Shown piece after piece: positions 1 to 7,400 of a stretch of 8,615 nt of DNA. Origin of the DNA: an uncultured Methanobrevibacter sp. (GTDB lineage Archaea > Methanobacteriota > Methanobacteria > Methanobacteriales > Methanobacteriaceae); NCBI GenBank assembly GCA_905235495.1, contig CAJOMK010000043.1, positions 1 to 8,615 on the forward strand, written 5' to 3'. Both the position numbers and the translations under genes were made by a program. The notes under the pieces are model-generated. The model saw only the letters and a program-made list of their open reading frames with translations, ran no database searches and was not told the DNA's origin. Each line of letters starts with the position of its first letter. Position 1 is the stretch's first letter.

Positions 1-435
1 CCACAATACAATGATGCAAATAGGGAATATAATGCTAAACAATTCGTTAAAGCATGGAACGGTACCATAATTCCGGCTAATACAAAAGGTTGCGGAAGAG
101 ATGGAATCGGTTTCAGTGCTATTCCTGAAGAGCATGCTGAATCTGGAATGGCTACACATGGTGTGTGTCCACCTGCAAGATCCTTAAGAAATGCTGTATT
201 GTCCCTTGGATTTGTATTACCTGTTGGTATGGATTCCGGTCGTGAAGCAGTGCTTTATGGTTTCAGTCCTTCTACTGGAATTAAGATCAATAACACACTT
301 AAATATCCAATTAAGATACAAATGTGGACAGAAGGTTCTGGTCCAAATATGAAAATTTATACTAACATTTACGAATTGATTCCTAATAATTATGTCGCTA
401 ACAATACAAATAGCACAAATACAATAAATAATTAA
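1..435 (+). CDS. C-terminal part of a probable surface protein with VanW-like region (5' end outside window)
   Basis: The frame is open from base 1 to the TAA at 433-435, so the 5' end lies outside the window; the internal ATG at 148 is not a credible start because the similarity continues upstream of it. The 144 visible residues include GVCPPARSLRNAVLSLGF, then GREAVLYG, then INNTLKYPIKIQMW and a final beta-like stretch MKIYTNIYEL. This order resembles the C-terminal half of VanW-family domains (a GVCQ-type segment, then G-R-D-A-x-V-x-Y-G, then K-N-N-T-x-x-P-I-x-I), which are of unclear biochemical function and usually found in cell-envelope proteins. The last 16 residues are almost only Asn, Thr, Ser, Ala and Ile, a low-complexity tail common in exported archaeal proteins. 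No signal peptide can be seen because the N-terminus is missing. The VanW link is from memory of the family pattern and is moderate; an adhesin-like protein of another family is the alternative. Confidence 0.6.
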   Translation, partial: PQYNDANREYNAKQFVKAWNGTIIPANTKGCGRDGIGFSAIPEEHAESGMATHGVCPPARSLRNAVLSLGFVLPVGMDSGREAVLYGFSPSTGIKINNTLKYPIKIQMWTEGSGPNMKIYTNIYELIPNNYVANNTNSTNTINN

Positions 436-480
436 ATTATTAAAAAATTATTAATAAAAATCATTATTTAAGGTAATATT

Positions 481-1155
481 ATGCTTACAGTCTCAGCAGT
501 AATAACTGCAGCTGGAAAGAATTCTCGAATGAGAAAAGACCAAGAAGAAATGAATATTCCTTTGCAAAATAAACTTACACTTCCATTACACTCTAAGGAA
601 TATTCAAATACAGTCATTGAAACAACAATTAACAACGTATTGAATACTGATAATATCAATGAATGTATCATAGTTCTTGGACATTACTCTGATGAAATAT
701 TGCCTTTAATTGATAATATTCATGATAATAGGTTAAAAATTGTAAAAAATAATCCTGTTGATGTAGGTCTTTCAGTTTCCTTATTGAATGGTCTTCAAAA
801 TATATCATCTGATATTGCATTATGTGTAACAGGAGATCAGCCTACAGTAAGCACAAAAACCTTTAACAATATCATTGACACTATAATCAATAGTGAAAAT
901 CCACGAAAAACCATTTCTGTTTTAAGAAGAATTGAAATTGGGAAGTTGGATAGTGCAGTAGGCTTAGGAATGCCCTTTGCAGCAGATAGAAAGGAATTAA
1001 TTAAATATCTAATAGATAAGGATGACAACTTAAATCCAATTTTAAGAGAAATCTTTGCAGATGGCTTTGATTTCTATGGAGTTGAGGAGAATCATCCTAA
1101 TGAATTGATCAATATCAATCATTATAGTGAATACGAAAATTTTATAAAATTTTAA
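481..1155 (+). CDS. MobA/MocA-like nucleotidyltransferase (NTP_transf_3 type)
   Basis: This 224-residue protein has the layout of the small nucleotidyltransferases that make molybdenum-cofactor dinucleotides and related NDP conjugates. The N-terminal nucleotide-binding loop is AVITAAGKNSRM (residues 6-17), followed by Lys31 in NKLTLPL, where the family places its nucleotide-contacting lysine. GLSVSLLNGL (96-105) matches the family's G-x-S-x-S-L-x-x-G-L block, and TGDQPTV (117-123) holds the metal-binding Asp119. The C-terminal NINHYSEYE segment resembles the usual D-I-D-T-x-x-D-Y ending. The length is normal for the family. The start at 481 puts the loop at the expected distance from the N-terminus, with AAGGT at 470-474 as a weak ribosome site. 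It lies 45 bases after the surface-protein gene and 39 before the peptidase gene, so co-transcription is likely. No molybdenum-cofactor genes are nearby, so the real substrate (CTP, GTP or a sugar/phospho-alcohol partner) cannot be named. Confidence 0.82.
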   Translation: MLTVSAVITAAGKNSRMRKDQEEMNIPLQNKLTLPLHSKEYSNTVIETTINNVLNTDNINECIIVLGHYSDEILPLIDNIHDNRLKIVKNNPVDVGLSVSLLNGLQNISSDIALCVTGDQPTVSTKTFNNIIDTIINSENPRKTISVLRRIEIGKLDSAVGLGMPFAADRKELIKYLIDKDDNLNPILREIFADGFDFYGVEENHPNELININHYSEYENFIKF

Positions 1156-1194
1156 ACTAATTAAAAATTAATATAAACTATACATGGTGAAAAT

Positions 1195-2244
1195 ATGTCT
1201 TTTGAAAAAGAAATTAAATTGGTTGAAGAACTTTGTATGACTCCAGGTATCTCTGGGTTTGAGGAAAACATTGCAGAGATTATTAAAAGAGAATTAAAAG
1301 ATGTAGCTGATGAGATTGAAACTGATGCTATGGGTAATGTAATTGCTACAAAGAAAGGTTCTTCCAAAAAAGGACCTAAAGTAATGCTTGCAGCTCACAT
1401 GGATGAAATAGGTTTGATGGTAAGATATATTGATGATAATGGATTTATCAGATTCTCAACCATTGGTGGAATCAATGACCAACTGTTAATGAATCAAACT
1501 GTTGTAATTCATTCTAAAAATGGTGATGTAACTGGCGTAATCGGTTCCAAACCACTTCATGTTACTAAACCTGAAGAGAGAAAAAAAGTTGTTCCTTATG
1601 ATGAAATGTTTATTGACATTGGAGCTAAAGACAAGGAACAATGTGAAGAAATGGTTAGTATTGGAGATCCAATCACTTTTAAAACTTGGTTTGAAGCATT
1701 CCCAAATGATTTGATTATGTGTAAAGCTTTAGATAACCGTCTTGGTTGTTATGTAATGATAGAAGTTTTAAAAAGAATAGATTCCAAAGCTACCGTTTAT
1801 GGTGTAGGTACAACTCAAGAGGAAGTAGGATTAAAGGGAGCTAAAGTAACTTCCTATAAATTAAATCCAGATATGGCATTTGCTCTTGATGTAACATTAT
1901 CTGGAGATCATCCTGGAATCAAACCGGATGAAGCTCCTGTTGTTATTGGAAAAGGACCTGCCTTCATCTTAATTGATGCAAACGGTAGAGGAATTATGAC
2001 TCCTAAAATCATTAGAGATTTACTTATTAATACTTCTGAAAAAGAAGAAATTCCATACCAACTTGAAGTGAGTGGTGGCGGTACAACTGATGGTACAGCT
2101 ATTCACCTTACTAGAGAAGGTATTCCAACTGGCGTTTTATCTGTTCCTACAAGGTACATACACACAACTGTTAGTGTAGCAAGTATGGAAGACGTTGAAA
2201 ACACAATCAAATTGATTGTAGCTGTAATCAACAGTTTAGAATAG
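1195..2244 (+). CDS. M42 family metallopeptidase (TET-type aminopeptidase)
   Basis: This intact 349-residue protein is a member of peptidase family M42, whose members form large hollow dodecameric (TET) aminopeptidases in the cytosol and trim peptides released by other proteases. The di-metal site is complete by comparison with known TET peptidases: His68 in AAHMDEIG, the bridging Asp180 in KALDNRLG, catalytic base Glu209 and ligand Glu210 in TTQEEVG, Asp232 in ALDVTLSGDHPG and His323 in RYIHTTVSVAS. Asp70 in the first motif is the usual pKa-tuning residue, and the SGGGTTDGTA stretch (293-302) is also typical. Length matches the family. The start is set by a good archaeal ribosome site, GGTGA at 1186-1190, four bases before the ATG. 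Whether it prefers acidic, basic or neutral N-terminal residues cannot be read from the sequence. It follows the nucleotidyltransferase by 39 bases and ends just before a strong terminator-like element. Confidence 0.95.
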   Translation: MSFEKEIKLVEELCMTPGISGFEENIAEIIKRELKDVADEIETDAMGNVIATKKGSSKKGPKVMLAAHMDEIGLMVRYIDDNGFIRFSTIGGINDQLLMNQTVVIHSKNGDVTGVIGSKPLHVTKPEERKKVVPYDEMFIDIGAKDKEQCEEMVSIGDPITFKTWFEAFPNDLIMCKALDNRLGCYVMIEVLKRIDSKATVYGVGTTQEEVGLKGAKVTSYKLNPDMAFALDVTLSGDHPGIKPDEAPVVIGKGPAFILIDANGRGIMTPKIIRDLLINTSEKEEIPYQLEVSGGGTTDGTAIHLTREGIPTGVLSVPTRYIHTTVSVASMEDVENTIKLIVAVINSLE

Positions 2245-2253
2245 ATATTTTAT

Positions 2254-2304
2254 ATAGAATAATTAATTATTCTATCTCTTTTTTCTTTTTTTATTTTATT
2301 TTTA
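2254..2304 (+). terminator. Palindrome plus T-rich terminator after the M42 gene
   Basis: Ten bases after the peptidase stop, 2254-2275 is a perfect 22-base palindrome (core AGAATAATTAATTATTCT), able to form a stem in RNA if the central bases serve as the loop. It is followed by a T-dominated tract (2276-2304) with runs of six and seven T. Archaeal RNA polymerase stops mainly at T-rich tracts, so the tract alone could suffice; the palindrome makes it look like a classic intrinsic terminator. It closes the left rightward gene group. Confidence 0.75.
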
Positions 2305-2321
2305 TGAATTAATTTAGTAAA

Positions 2322-2329
2322 TTTATATC
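2322..2329 (+). promoter_or_regulatory. Possible TATA box for the GNAT gene
   Basis: TTTATATC fits an archaeal TATA element. Transcription starting about 25 bases downstream would begin near 2350 and leave a short leader of about 14 bases before the ATG at 2364. In such AT-rich DNA chance matches are frequent, so support is only positional. No clear ribosome site precedes the ATG; only a weak TGA-containing stretch is seen. Confidence 0.35.
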
Positions 2330-2363
2330 AATTATTATAGTCTGATTTTATCAAAATGATACA

Positions 2364-2886
2364 ATGTATATTAAAAAATGTGAAAATAAGGATATTGCTA
2401 TCACTTCTGAATTCTATAACAATATCGTAAAATACTTAGATAAACGTACCAATTATCCTCGTTGGATTTATAAGGTTTATCCATCGCAAGAGAGTGTAAA
2501 AGCAATGGTAAAAGAGGAATCACAATACATTTGTATATCTGATGAAAAGATTTTGGGAGCCTTTGTTTTAAATGATAAACCACAAGGATGTTTTTGGAAA
2601 GCTGATTGGAGCAAAAAGATTGATGATGGTTCTATATGGTTTTACAAACATTGGCAATAGATCCAAGCATGCAAAGACATGGATTAACTTCTGACATTAT
2701 TGAGTTTTGCATTGATAAAGCAAAATCAGAAGGATATGATGCTATTCGCATTGATGTGATTCTAGATAATTATCCTGCAAAAAAAATCTTTTTGAAAAGA
2801 ATGGATTTAAGTATGTGGGAGATGTTGATTTGGAATTGGATATAGGAAATAATCCTTATTTCAGTTTATATGAGTTAAATTTATAA
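2364..2886 (+). pseudogene. GNAT family N-acetyltransferase, broken by two 1-base frameshifts
   Basis: Three successive frames together make one GNAT acetyltransferase, an enzyme family that moves an acetyl group from acetyl-CoA to an amine. The first frame runs from ATG 2364 to near 2632 (MYIKKCENKDI to KKIDDGS). The second resumes at 2633 with YMVLQTLAIDPSMQRHGL, the acetyl-CoA-binding motif A (Q-R-H-G-L-T, with Thr where Gly or Ala is usual), and continues through IRIDVILDNYPAKK. The third begins after the eight-A run at 2778-2785 and gives LFEKNGFKYVGDVDLELD and PYFSLYELNL, stopping at TAA 2884-2886. Adding one base at each junction gives about 174 residues, normal for the family. Without correction the first frame stops at 2658-2660 before motif A, so no acetyl-CoA site would be made. 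Substrate unknown. Real decay and sequencing error are both possible; one junction is in a homopolymer, the other is not. Confidence 0.85.
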
Positions 2887-2988
2887 TATTTCTATTCTTT
2901 CTTTTTTTTAAAAAAATAAAATAAAATTAAATATTAAAATAAATTAAAAATTAAAATTAATAAAATATTAAAATAAAAATTTATTATA
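2887..2988. terminator. Shared AT-rich terminator region between convergent genes
   Basis: The 102 bases between the two convergent genes are almost pure A and T. On the + strand, T-rich runs at about 2890-2909, ending in eight T, follow the acetyltransferase stop. The A-rich bases 2910-2980 read as repeated T runs on the - strand, just after the reductase stop. The T8A7 block at 2902-2916 is nearly self-complementary. This suits a two-way archaeal termination zone. No gene or RNA is seen in it. Confidence 0.6.
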
Positions 2989-4129
2989 TTATCCATAAGG
3001 ACTGAATCCTTCTTGGAAATGTTCATTGACTTCTTCCAGCTTTTCTGGAATGTTTATTTTTTGTGTACAATAATCAATGCAGGTTTCACATTGGGTACAA
3101 TCACTTGCAGGAACCTTTTCTTCTCCTAATTTATCATAGTATAACCTATAGATATTGGATTTGCTCTGTACCTTATGATGATTATATAGCCTGAAATATT
3201 CTGGAATAGGAATCTCTAAAGGGCAATCTTTAAGACAGTACCTGCATTCACTGCATGGCACAGCAAGATTTTCCCTTAATTTATCCGCTTCTTTTAATAA
3301 AAACTCATTTTCTTCTTCGCTTAAAGGTTCAAAGTTTTCAAAAGTATCTATATTATCCAATAGATCTTCCATCTTATTTATTCCACTTAAAACTATTTTT
3401 ATATGTTTTAAGGATGCACAGAATCTCATTGCAAAAACTTGCAATTGATTTATTAGAATTAAATTCCTTGAAGTCATTATTGATCTCTTCATTTTGATTA
3501 ACGATAACTCCACCTTTCAATGGTTCCATAACGTAAATGTCAAGACCATGCTTTACACATAGGTCATAGCATTTATGAGCTTCGATTGTAGAATCTTCCC
3601 AATCAAGATAATTAAGTTCCAATTGCACAATATCAATCATATCTCCATATTTGTCAAGGAATTTCTCAAGCAATTCAGAGTTGTCATGGAAACTAATTCC
3701 AATTTCCTTTGCAATTCCCTTTTCTTTCATATTCTTTAAATATTCAAATGTATTGTGCTCTTCAGCTAATTTCAACCATGGAACGTTTATATTATGAATG
3801 AAAAATACATCAAAATAGTCTATTCCAAGTCTTTCAAGCATTATATTTACAAATTTGTCATTATCTTCGTCACTTGTCAATGCCCAAGTAGGCATCTTAT
3901 CACATATTCTGTAGGATTCACGAGGATATCTTTCTACAATTGCCTTTCTCATTGCAACTTCACTTTCCCCATTATGGTATGCAAATGATGTATCGAAGTA
4001 GTTAAATCCCTTTTCCATATATAAATCTACCATTTCATTAAGTAATTCCTGGTCTATCTTAGTGAGGTCATTCTCATCAGTCAGGGGCAATATCATGCAT
4101 CCAAATCCAAATTTTGATTTATAATCCAT
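2989..4129 (-). pseudogene. Aldo/keto reductase with C-terminal ferredoxin domain, broken by one frameshift
   Basis: The gene reads leftward from ATG at 4129-4127, with GGAGAT (4141-4136) as ribosome site. Residues 1-232 are an aldo/keto reductase barrel with the full catalytic set: Asp46 and Tyr51 in YFDTSFAYHNGESE, Lys78 in CDKMP and His112 in FFIHNI. The frame then breaks in a run of five A on the + strand (3433-3437). Removing one base joins SIASF directly to AMRFCASLKHIKIVLSGI and gives 379 residues, right for the methanogen and clostridial-type reductases with an iron-sulfur tail. That tail has two Cys-x2-Cys-x2-Cys-x3-Cys motifs (292-302 and 344-354), which should bind two [4Fe-4S] clusters, so the intact protein would be a cytosolic ferredoxin-linked oxidoreductase; its substrate cannot be told. 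As given, the first frame continues about 19 unrelated residues to a stop at 3374, losing both clusters. A lone ATG at 3513 in the second frame is a by-product, not a start. Confidence 0.88.
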
Positions 4130-4180
4130 TTTTTTATCTCCGAATATTTTAAAATCATTAAATTAATTAAGTAATATTGT

Positions 4181-4190
4181 TATATAAAAA
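4181..4190 (-). promoter_or_regulatory. Likely TATA box for the aldo/keto reductase gene
   Basis: On the - strand this reads TTTTTATATA, preceded by an A-rich stretch that could serve as the TFB recognition element. A start site about 25 bases downstream would fall near 4160, giving a leader of roughly 30 bases that includes the GGAGAT ribosome site. Position and sequence both fit, but the surrounding DNA is so AT-rich that the call stays moderate. Confidence 0.5.
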
Positions 4191-4402
4191 TATTTTTAAT
4201 CAATGCATATATAATACTTTTTACATTAATAAAATGATTAAAATTTATTTAGATAATTTTATTTTATTTCACTAAAAAAGGATAAATAACTCTTATTATT
4301 TAAATTCAATTTAATTTAGACATTTATATAAAAATTGCTATTTACAAAACTTTATAAATCACTATAAATATAAATAATATTGTATCAAAAAATTCTTAAA
4401 AA

Positions 4403-4411
4403 TTTTATAAA
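4403..4411 (+). promoter_or_regulatory. Candidate TATA box for the helicase-nuclease gene
   Basis: TTTTATAAA lies 57 bases before the ATG at 4468, preceded by A-rich sequence. Transcription would start near 4432, leaving a leader of about 35 bases that contains the ribosome site. The TATAAAT copies at 4353-4375 are alternative TATA boxes that would give a longer leader. Choice between them is not possible from sequence alone. Confidence 0.45.
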
Positions 4412-4413
4412 CC

Positions 4414-4440
4414 ATTTCAAAATCAATAGGATTTTTGAAT
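4414..4440 (+). repeat. Imperfect inverted repeat over the predicted start of transcription
   Basis: Left arm TTCAAAATC (4416-4424), loop AATAG (4425-4429) and right arm GATTTTTGAA (4430-4439) pair over nine base pairs with one bulged T. It lies directly after the candidate TATA box and before the ribosome site, so it could be an operator for a repressor or a hairpin near the 5' end of the message. AT-rich DNA forms such repeats by chance fairly often. Confidence 0.4.
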
Positions 4441-4454
4441 TAAAATTTTACCTT

Positions 4455-4460
4455 AAGGGA
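4455..4460 (+). promoter_or_regulatory. Ribosome binding site of the helicase-nuclease gene
   Basis: AAGGGA lies seven bases before the ATG at 4468. An in-frame TAA at 4462-4464 excludes any earlier start in this frame, so the site and the stop together fix the start codon. The site overlaps a perfect CCTTAAGG palindrome (4451-4458). Confidence 0.6.
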
Positions 4461-4467
4461 TTAAAGT

Positions 4468-7400
4468 ATGCAATTCAGAACACCATCAAAAAACAACACT
4501 ATATCAAATAAGGATATTGAAAAGGAGTTTAAAAATCTAAGAAAAGAACTCTTGGATTTAACTTTAAGAAATCCTCTCCTTAACTTTAAGGCAAGAAACA
4601 GGAATCTCAATATCATTAATCAAACACCAATGAATGTATATAAAATCCTTATTTTAGAAAATAAAAGAATGTATTTTTCCCCTAATAAAAAGGAGACTAA
4701 AAAATCTAGGGCACACACCTTTATTGATCAGACAAAAGAATTCTTATCATCAGAAACCGATAAGACCTTAAAGGCTGATTTGACTCCAAGTGAACTTCAA
4801 AAAAGGCTATTTTATATTGATCAGCAATCTAAAACCATGGTTCAGGAGCAAGGTTACAACATTTTATATGTGGCTCTTGGTTTTATAGAGTGGGTTGATA
4901 AAAAGAAACCTAAACAAAAGAATTTAGCTCCTCTTATACTTATTCCAGTTGCATTGGAACGTAAGAAAGTAGGAAATTCATTTTCACTATCCTGGACTGG
5001 CGAAGACATACAAAATAACATTTCAATTCAAGCTAAGCTTCGTGAAGCAGGTGTTGAACTTCCTAAATTTGAGCAAACATCATATATTGAAGGTGTAAAT
5101 CAATATTTAGCTGAAGTTAAAAAGGCAATCAAACCATTTAGCAAATGGGATGTTAGGGATGATGTTGCATTAGGATTCTTCTCATTTACAAAATTTGTCA
5201 TGTACAATGACTTAAATCCAGAAAGCTGGAGTGAAGATGTTGATTTAACTAAAAATGAGCTTATTCAATCCATATTCAATCCAAGCAAGAATGTTTATGA
5301 AGATACATTTGAGGAAGAGGATGTGGATGAGAAATTACATTATAAGACAATGTATCAAGTCCTTGATGCAGACTCTTCACAGATTGCAGTAATAGAAAAC
5401 GTTAAGGCAGACCATAACTTAGTTGTAGAAGGGCCTCCAGGAACAGGTAAATCACAAACCATCGTTAACTTAATTGCTGAACTTATTGCAGAAGGGAAAA
5501 CCGTTCTTTTTGTAAGTGAAAAGATGGCTGCATTGGAAGTTGTAAAAAGCAGATTGGATAGTGTAGGCCTTGGAAAATTCGTTTTGGAATTGCATTCTCA
5601 TAAGACAAGAAGGAAACAATTATTGAAGAATCTTAAAAAGGCAACTAATGTAAGGGCTACAAGAGACTTGAAATTGGATCAAACCCTTAGAAAGCTTGAA
5701 AACTTACGTGACCAATTGGATCAATATGCAGAAGTTATTCATCATCCAGTAGCTAATGTAAGGCTTAGCCCATATGAGTTATATGGTATGAAAGAGTCTT
5801 CAGAGGATTATTTCTCAAAACAAAACAAATTATTACCTTTAGTTAGATTCAACAACGCTGAAGATTTAACAATGAAAGAATTAGATGATATTATTATATC
5901 ATTAGAGAATTTAGCAGAATTATACTCAACAATATCTAAAAATAACCCTTGGAGTTACTGCAATCCAAAGAGTTTGCTTCCAGCTGATTTAAGGGAAATT
6001 GAATTATTGATTAGAGACAGCCTTGAATCCTTGACTGACTTCAGATATGAAATGAATATTATCAATGAAGTTTATGGAATAAAGATTCCAAATACCCTAA
6101 AGGAATATGAGGATTCAATCACTGCACTCAATATTTTAAATAGTGAAACTGTTAATTTAGTGGACAGTTCCATCTTACTTAGCAAGTATTGGTTCAATAA
6201 TCCTGATAAATCATTAGAGTTAATTAAGTTATTGCAGCATTATCAGCATGCATCTGGATTATTCAATAAATTTTCAGACTATTTGCTTGTTGCAGACTTG
6301 GATACCATTATTTATGATTTGGAAAAGGATTCCAATAAGAAATTCAAATTATTCACTGGTAATTCCCATAAGGAAGAACTCTATAAGCTTTATAATGGCA
6401 ATATTCCAAGTGATAGGGAAGCTTTAAATGATTTGATTAAAGTTAGAAATCACATCAAAATCAGACAATCCCTAAAGGATAATGAGGCACTTGGCAGAGC
6501 ATATTTCGGTGATTTATGGAGCGAACATGCTGATGTAAATGAATTAAAGCAAGTTGCAAATTGGATGAATAAGTTTGTTTATCTCTTTTCCAATGGTACA
6601 TTTAGTGAAACTACTGTTAAAATGCTTTCAAATGACCTTTTCCATCCAAGCATTGATTCCGGAATCGAAGAATATGTTGAAAAGGGCAATAAATTCTATG
6701 AAAATCTTAAGAAATTAGAATCTAAACTAAATCCAAGAAGCAAAATCATATTTAAAAGAGAAACAGAAGATGTTCCATTTGATAAATGGGAAATACAATT
6801 GAATAAATGGAAAGGACAGTTATCAAGTCTACATTTATGGTCACAATATTCAAATACTAAAAAAGCGTGTATGGATAGTCCTGCATCATTATTCATCAAA
6901 ACCATTGAAAAGAGAAACATTAAAAAAGATGATGTAAAACCTTTGGTTTTAGGTAATTTTGCAGACAGTTTATTAAATATTGTTTTCAATGAAAATGACA
7001 CCTTAGCAACATTCATTGGAGAATTGCATGAAAATCGTATTGCAGAATTTAAAGATCTCGATAGAAAAATCATCAATCTTAATAGAAAGAGAATATATAA
7101 TAAATTGAACAGTCAAATTCCTAAGATATATGGTGCTGCAAATGACCCTGAAGCTAAGGTATTAGCTGGAGAATTCACAAGAAAAAGCGGTCATTTACCA
7201 GTGCGTACTCTTCTTGAAAAGGCAGGAGGAACTATCAAAAAGATTAAACCTGTCTTTATGATGAGTCCATTGTCCATTGCACAGTATCTTGATCCTACTA
7301 ATCCTAAATTACAGTTTAATGTAGTAATTTTTGACGAAGCAAGTCAGGTGAAACCTGAAGATGCATTAGGTGCATTTATGAGAGGAAAAACAGCTGTTGT

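Larger units (their letters stand above)
4142..4467. other. Divergent intergenic region, very AT-rich, no gene seen
   Basis: These 326 bases separate the leftward reductase from the rightward helicase gene. I find no credible open frame, tRNA or rRNA. The left end holds the reductase promoter. The middle (about 4200-4340) is featureless AT-rich DNA with T runs on the + strand. From 4351 on there are several TATA-like sites, including three copies of TATAAAT starting at 4353, 4363 and 4369, and then the elements annotated separately before the helicase start. A small non-coding RNA cannot be excluded by eye. Confidence 0.6.

Noticed and set aside
468..671. A - strand frame opposite the nucleotidyltransferase with hydrophobic residues
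   Set aside because: The apparent membrane-like composition comes from the reverse complement of AT-rich coding sequence; the + strand gene is well supported.
2636..2845. A separate 69-residue gene on the + strand
   Set aside because: It is the middle part of the acetyltransferase (motif A) in a shifted frame, with an out-of-frame tail after the A8 run.
2989..3513. A separate small ferredoxin-like gene on the - strand
   Set aside because: Its first roughly 27 residues are out-of-frame reading of the reductase barrel; the real sequence starts at AMRFCASLKH and continues the upstream reductase after a one-base correction.
3794..3988. A + strand frame opposite the reductase
   Set aside because: It is antisense to the conserved catalytic region of the reductase and looks like no known protein.
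4142..4467. Possible CRISPR array or small RNA gene in the long AT-rich gap
   Set aside because: There are no regularly spaced repeats of CRISPR length and no tRNA-like cloverleaf or GC-rich island; the short TATAAAT copies are too small.
6696..7076. A 126-residue frame on the - strand inside the helicase gene
   Set aside because: It lies fully within the strongly supported helicase frame, shows no recognisable motif and has no ribosome site; it is a shadow frame.
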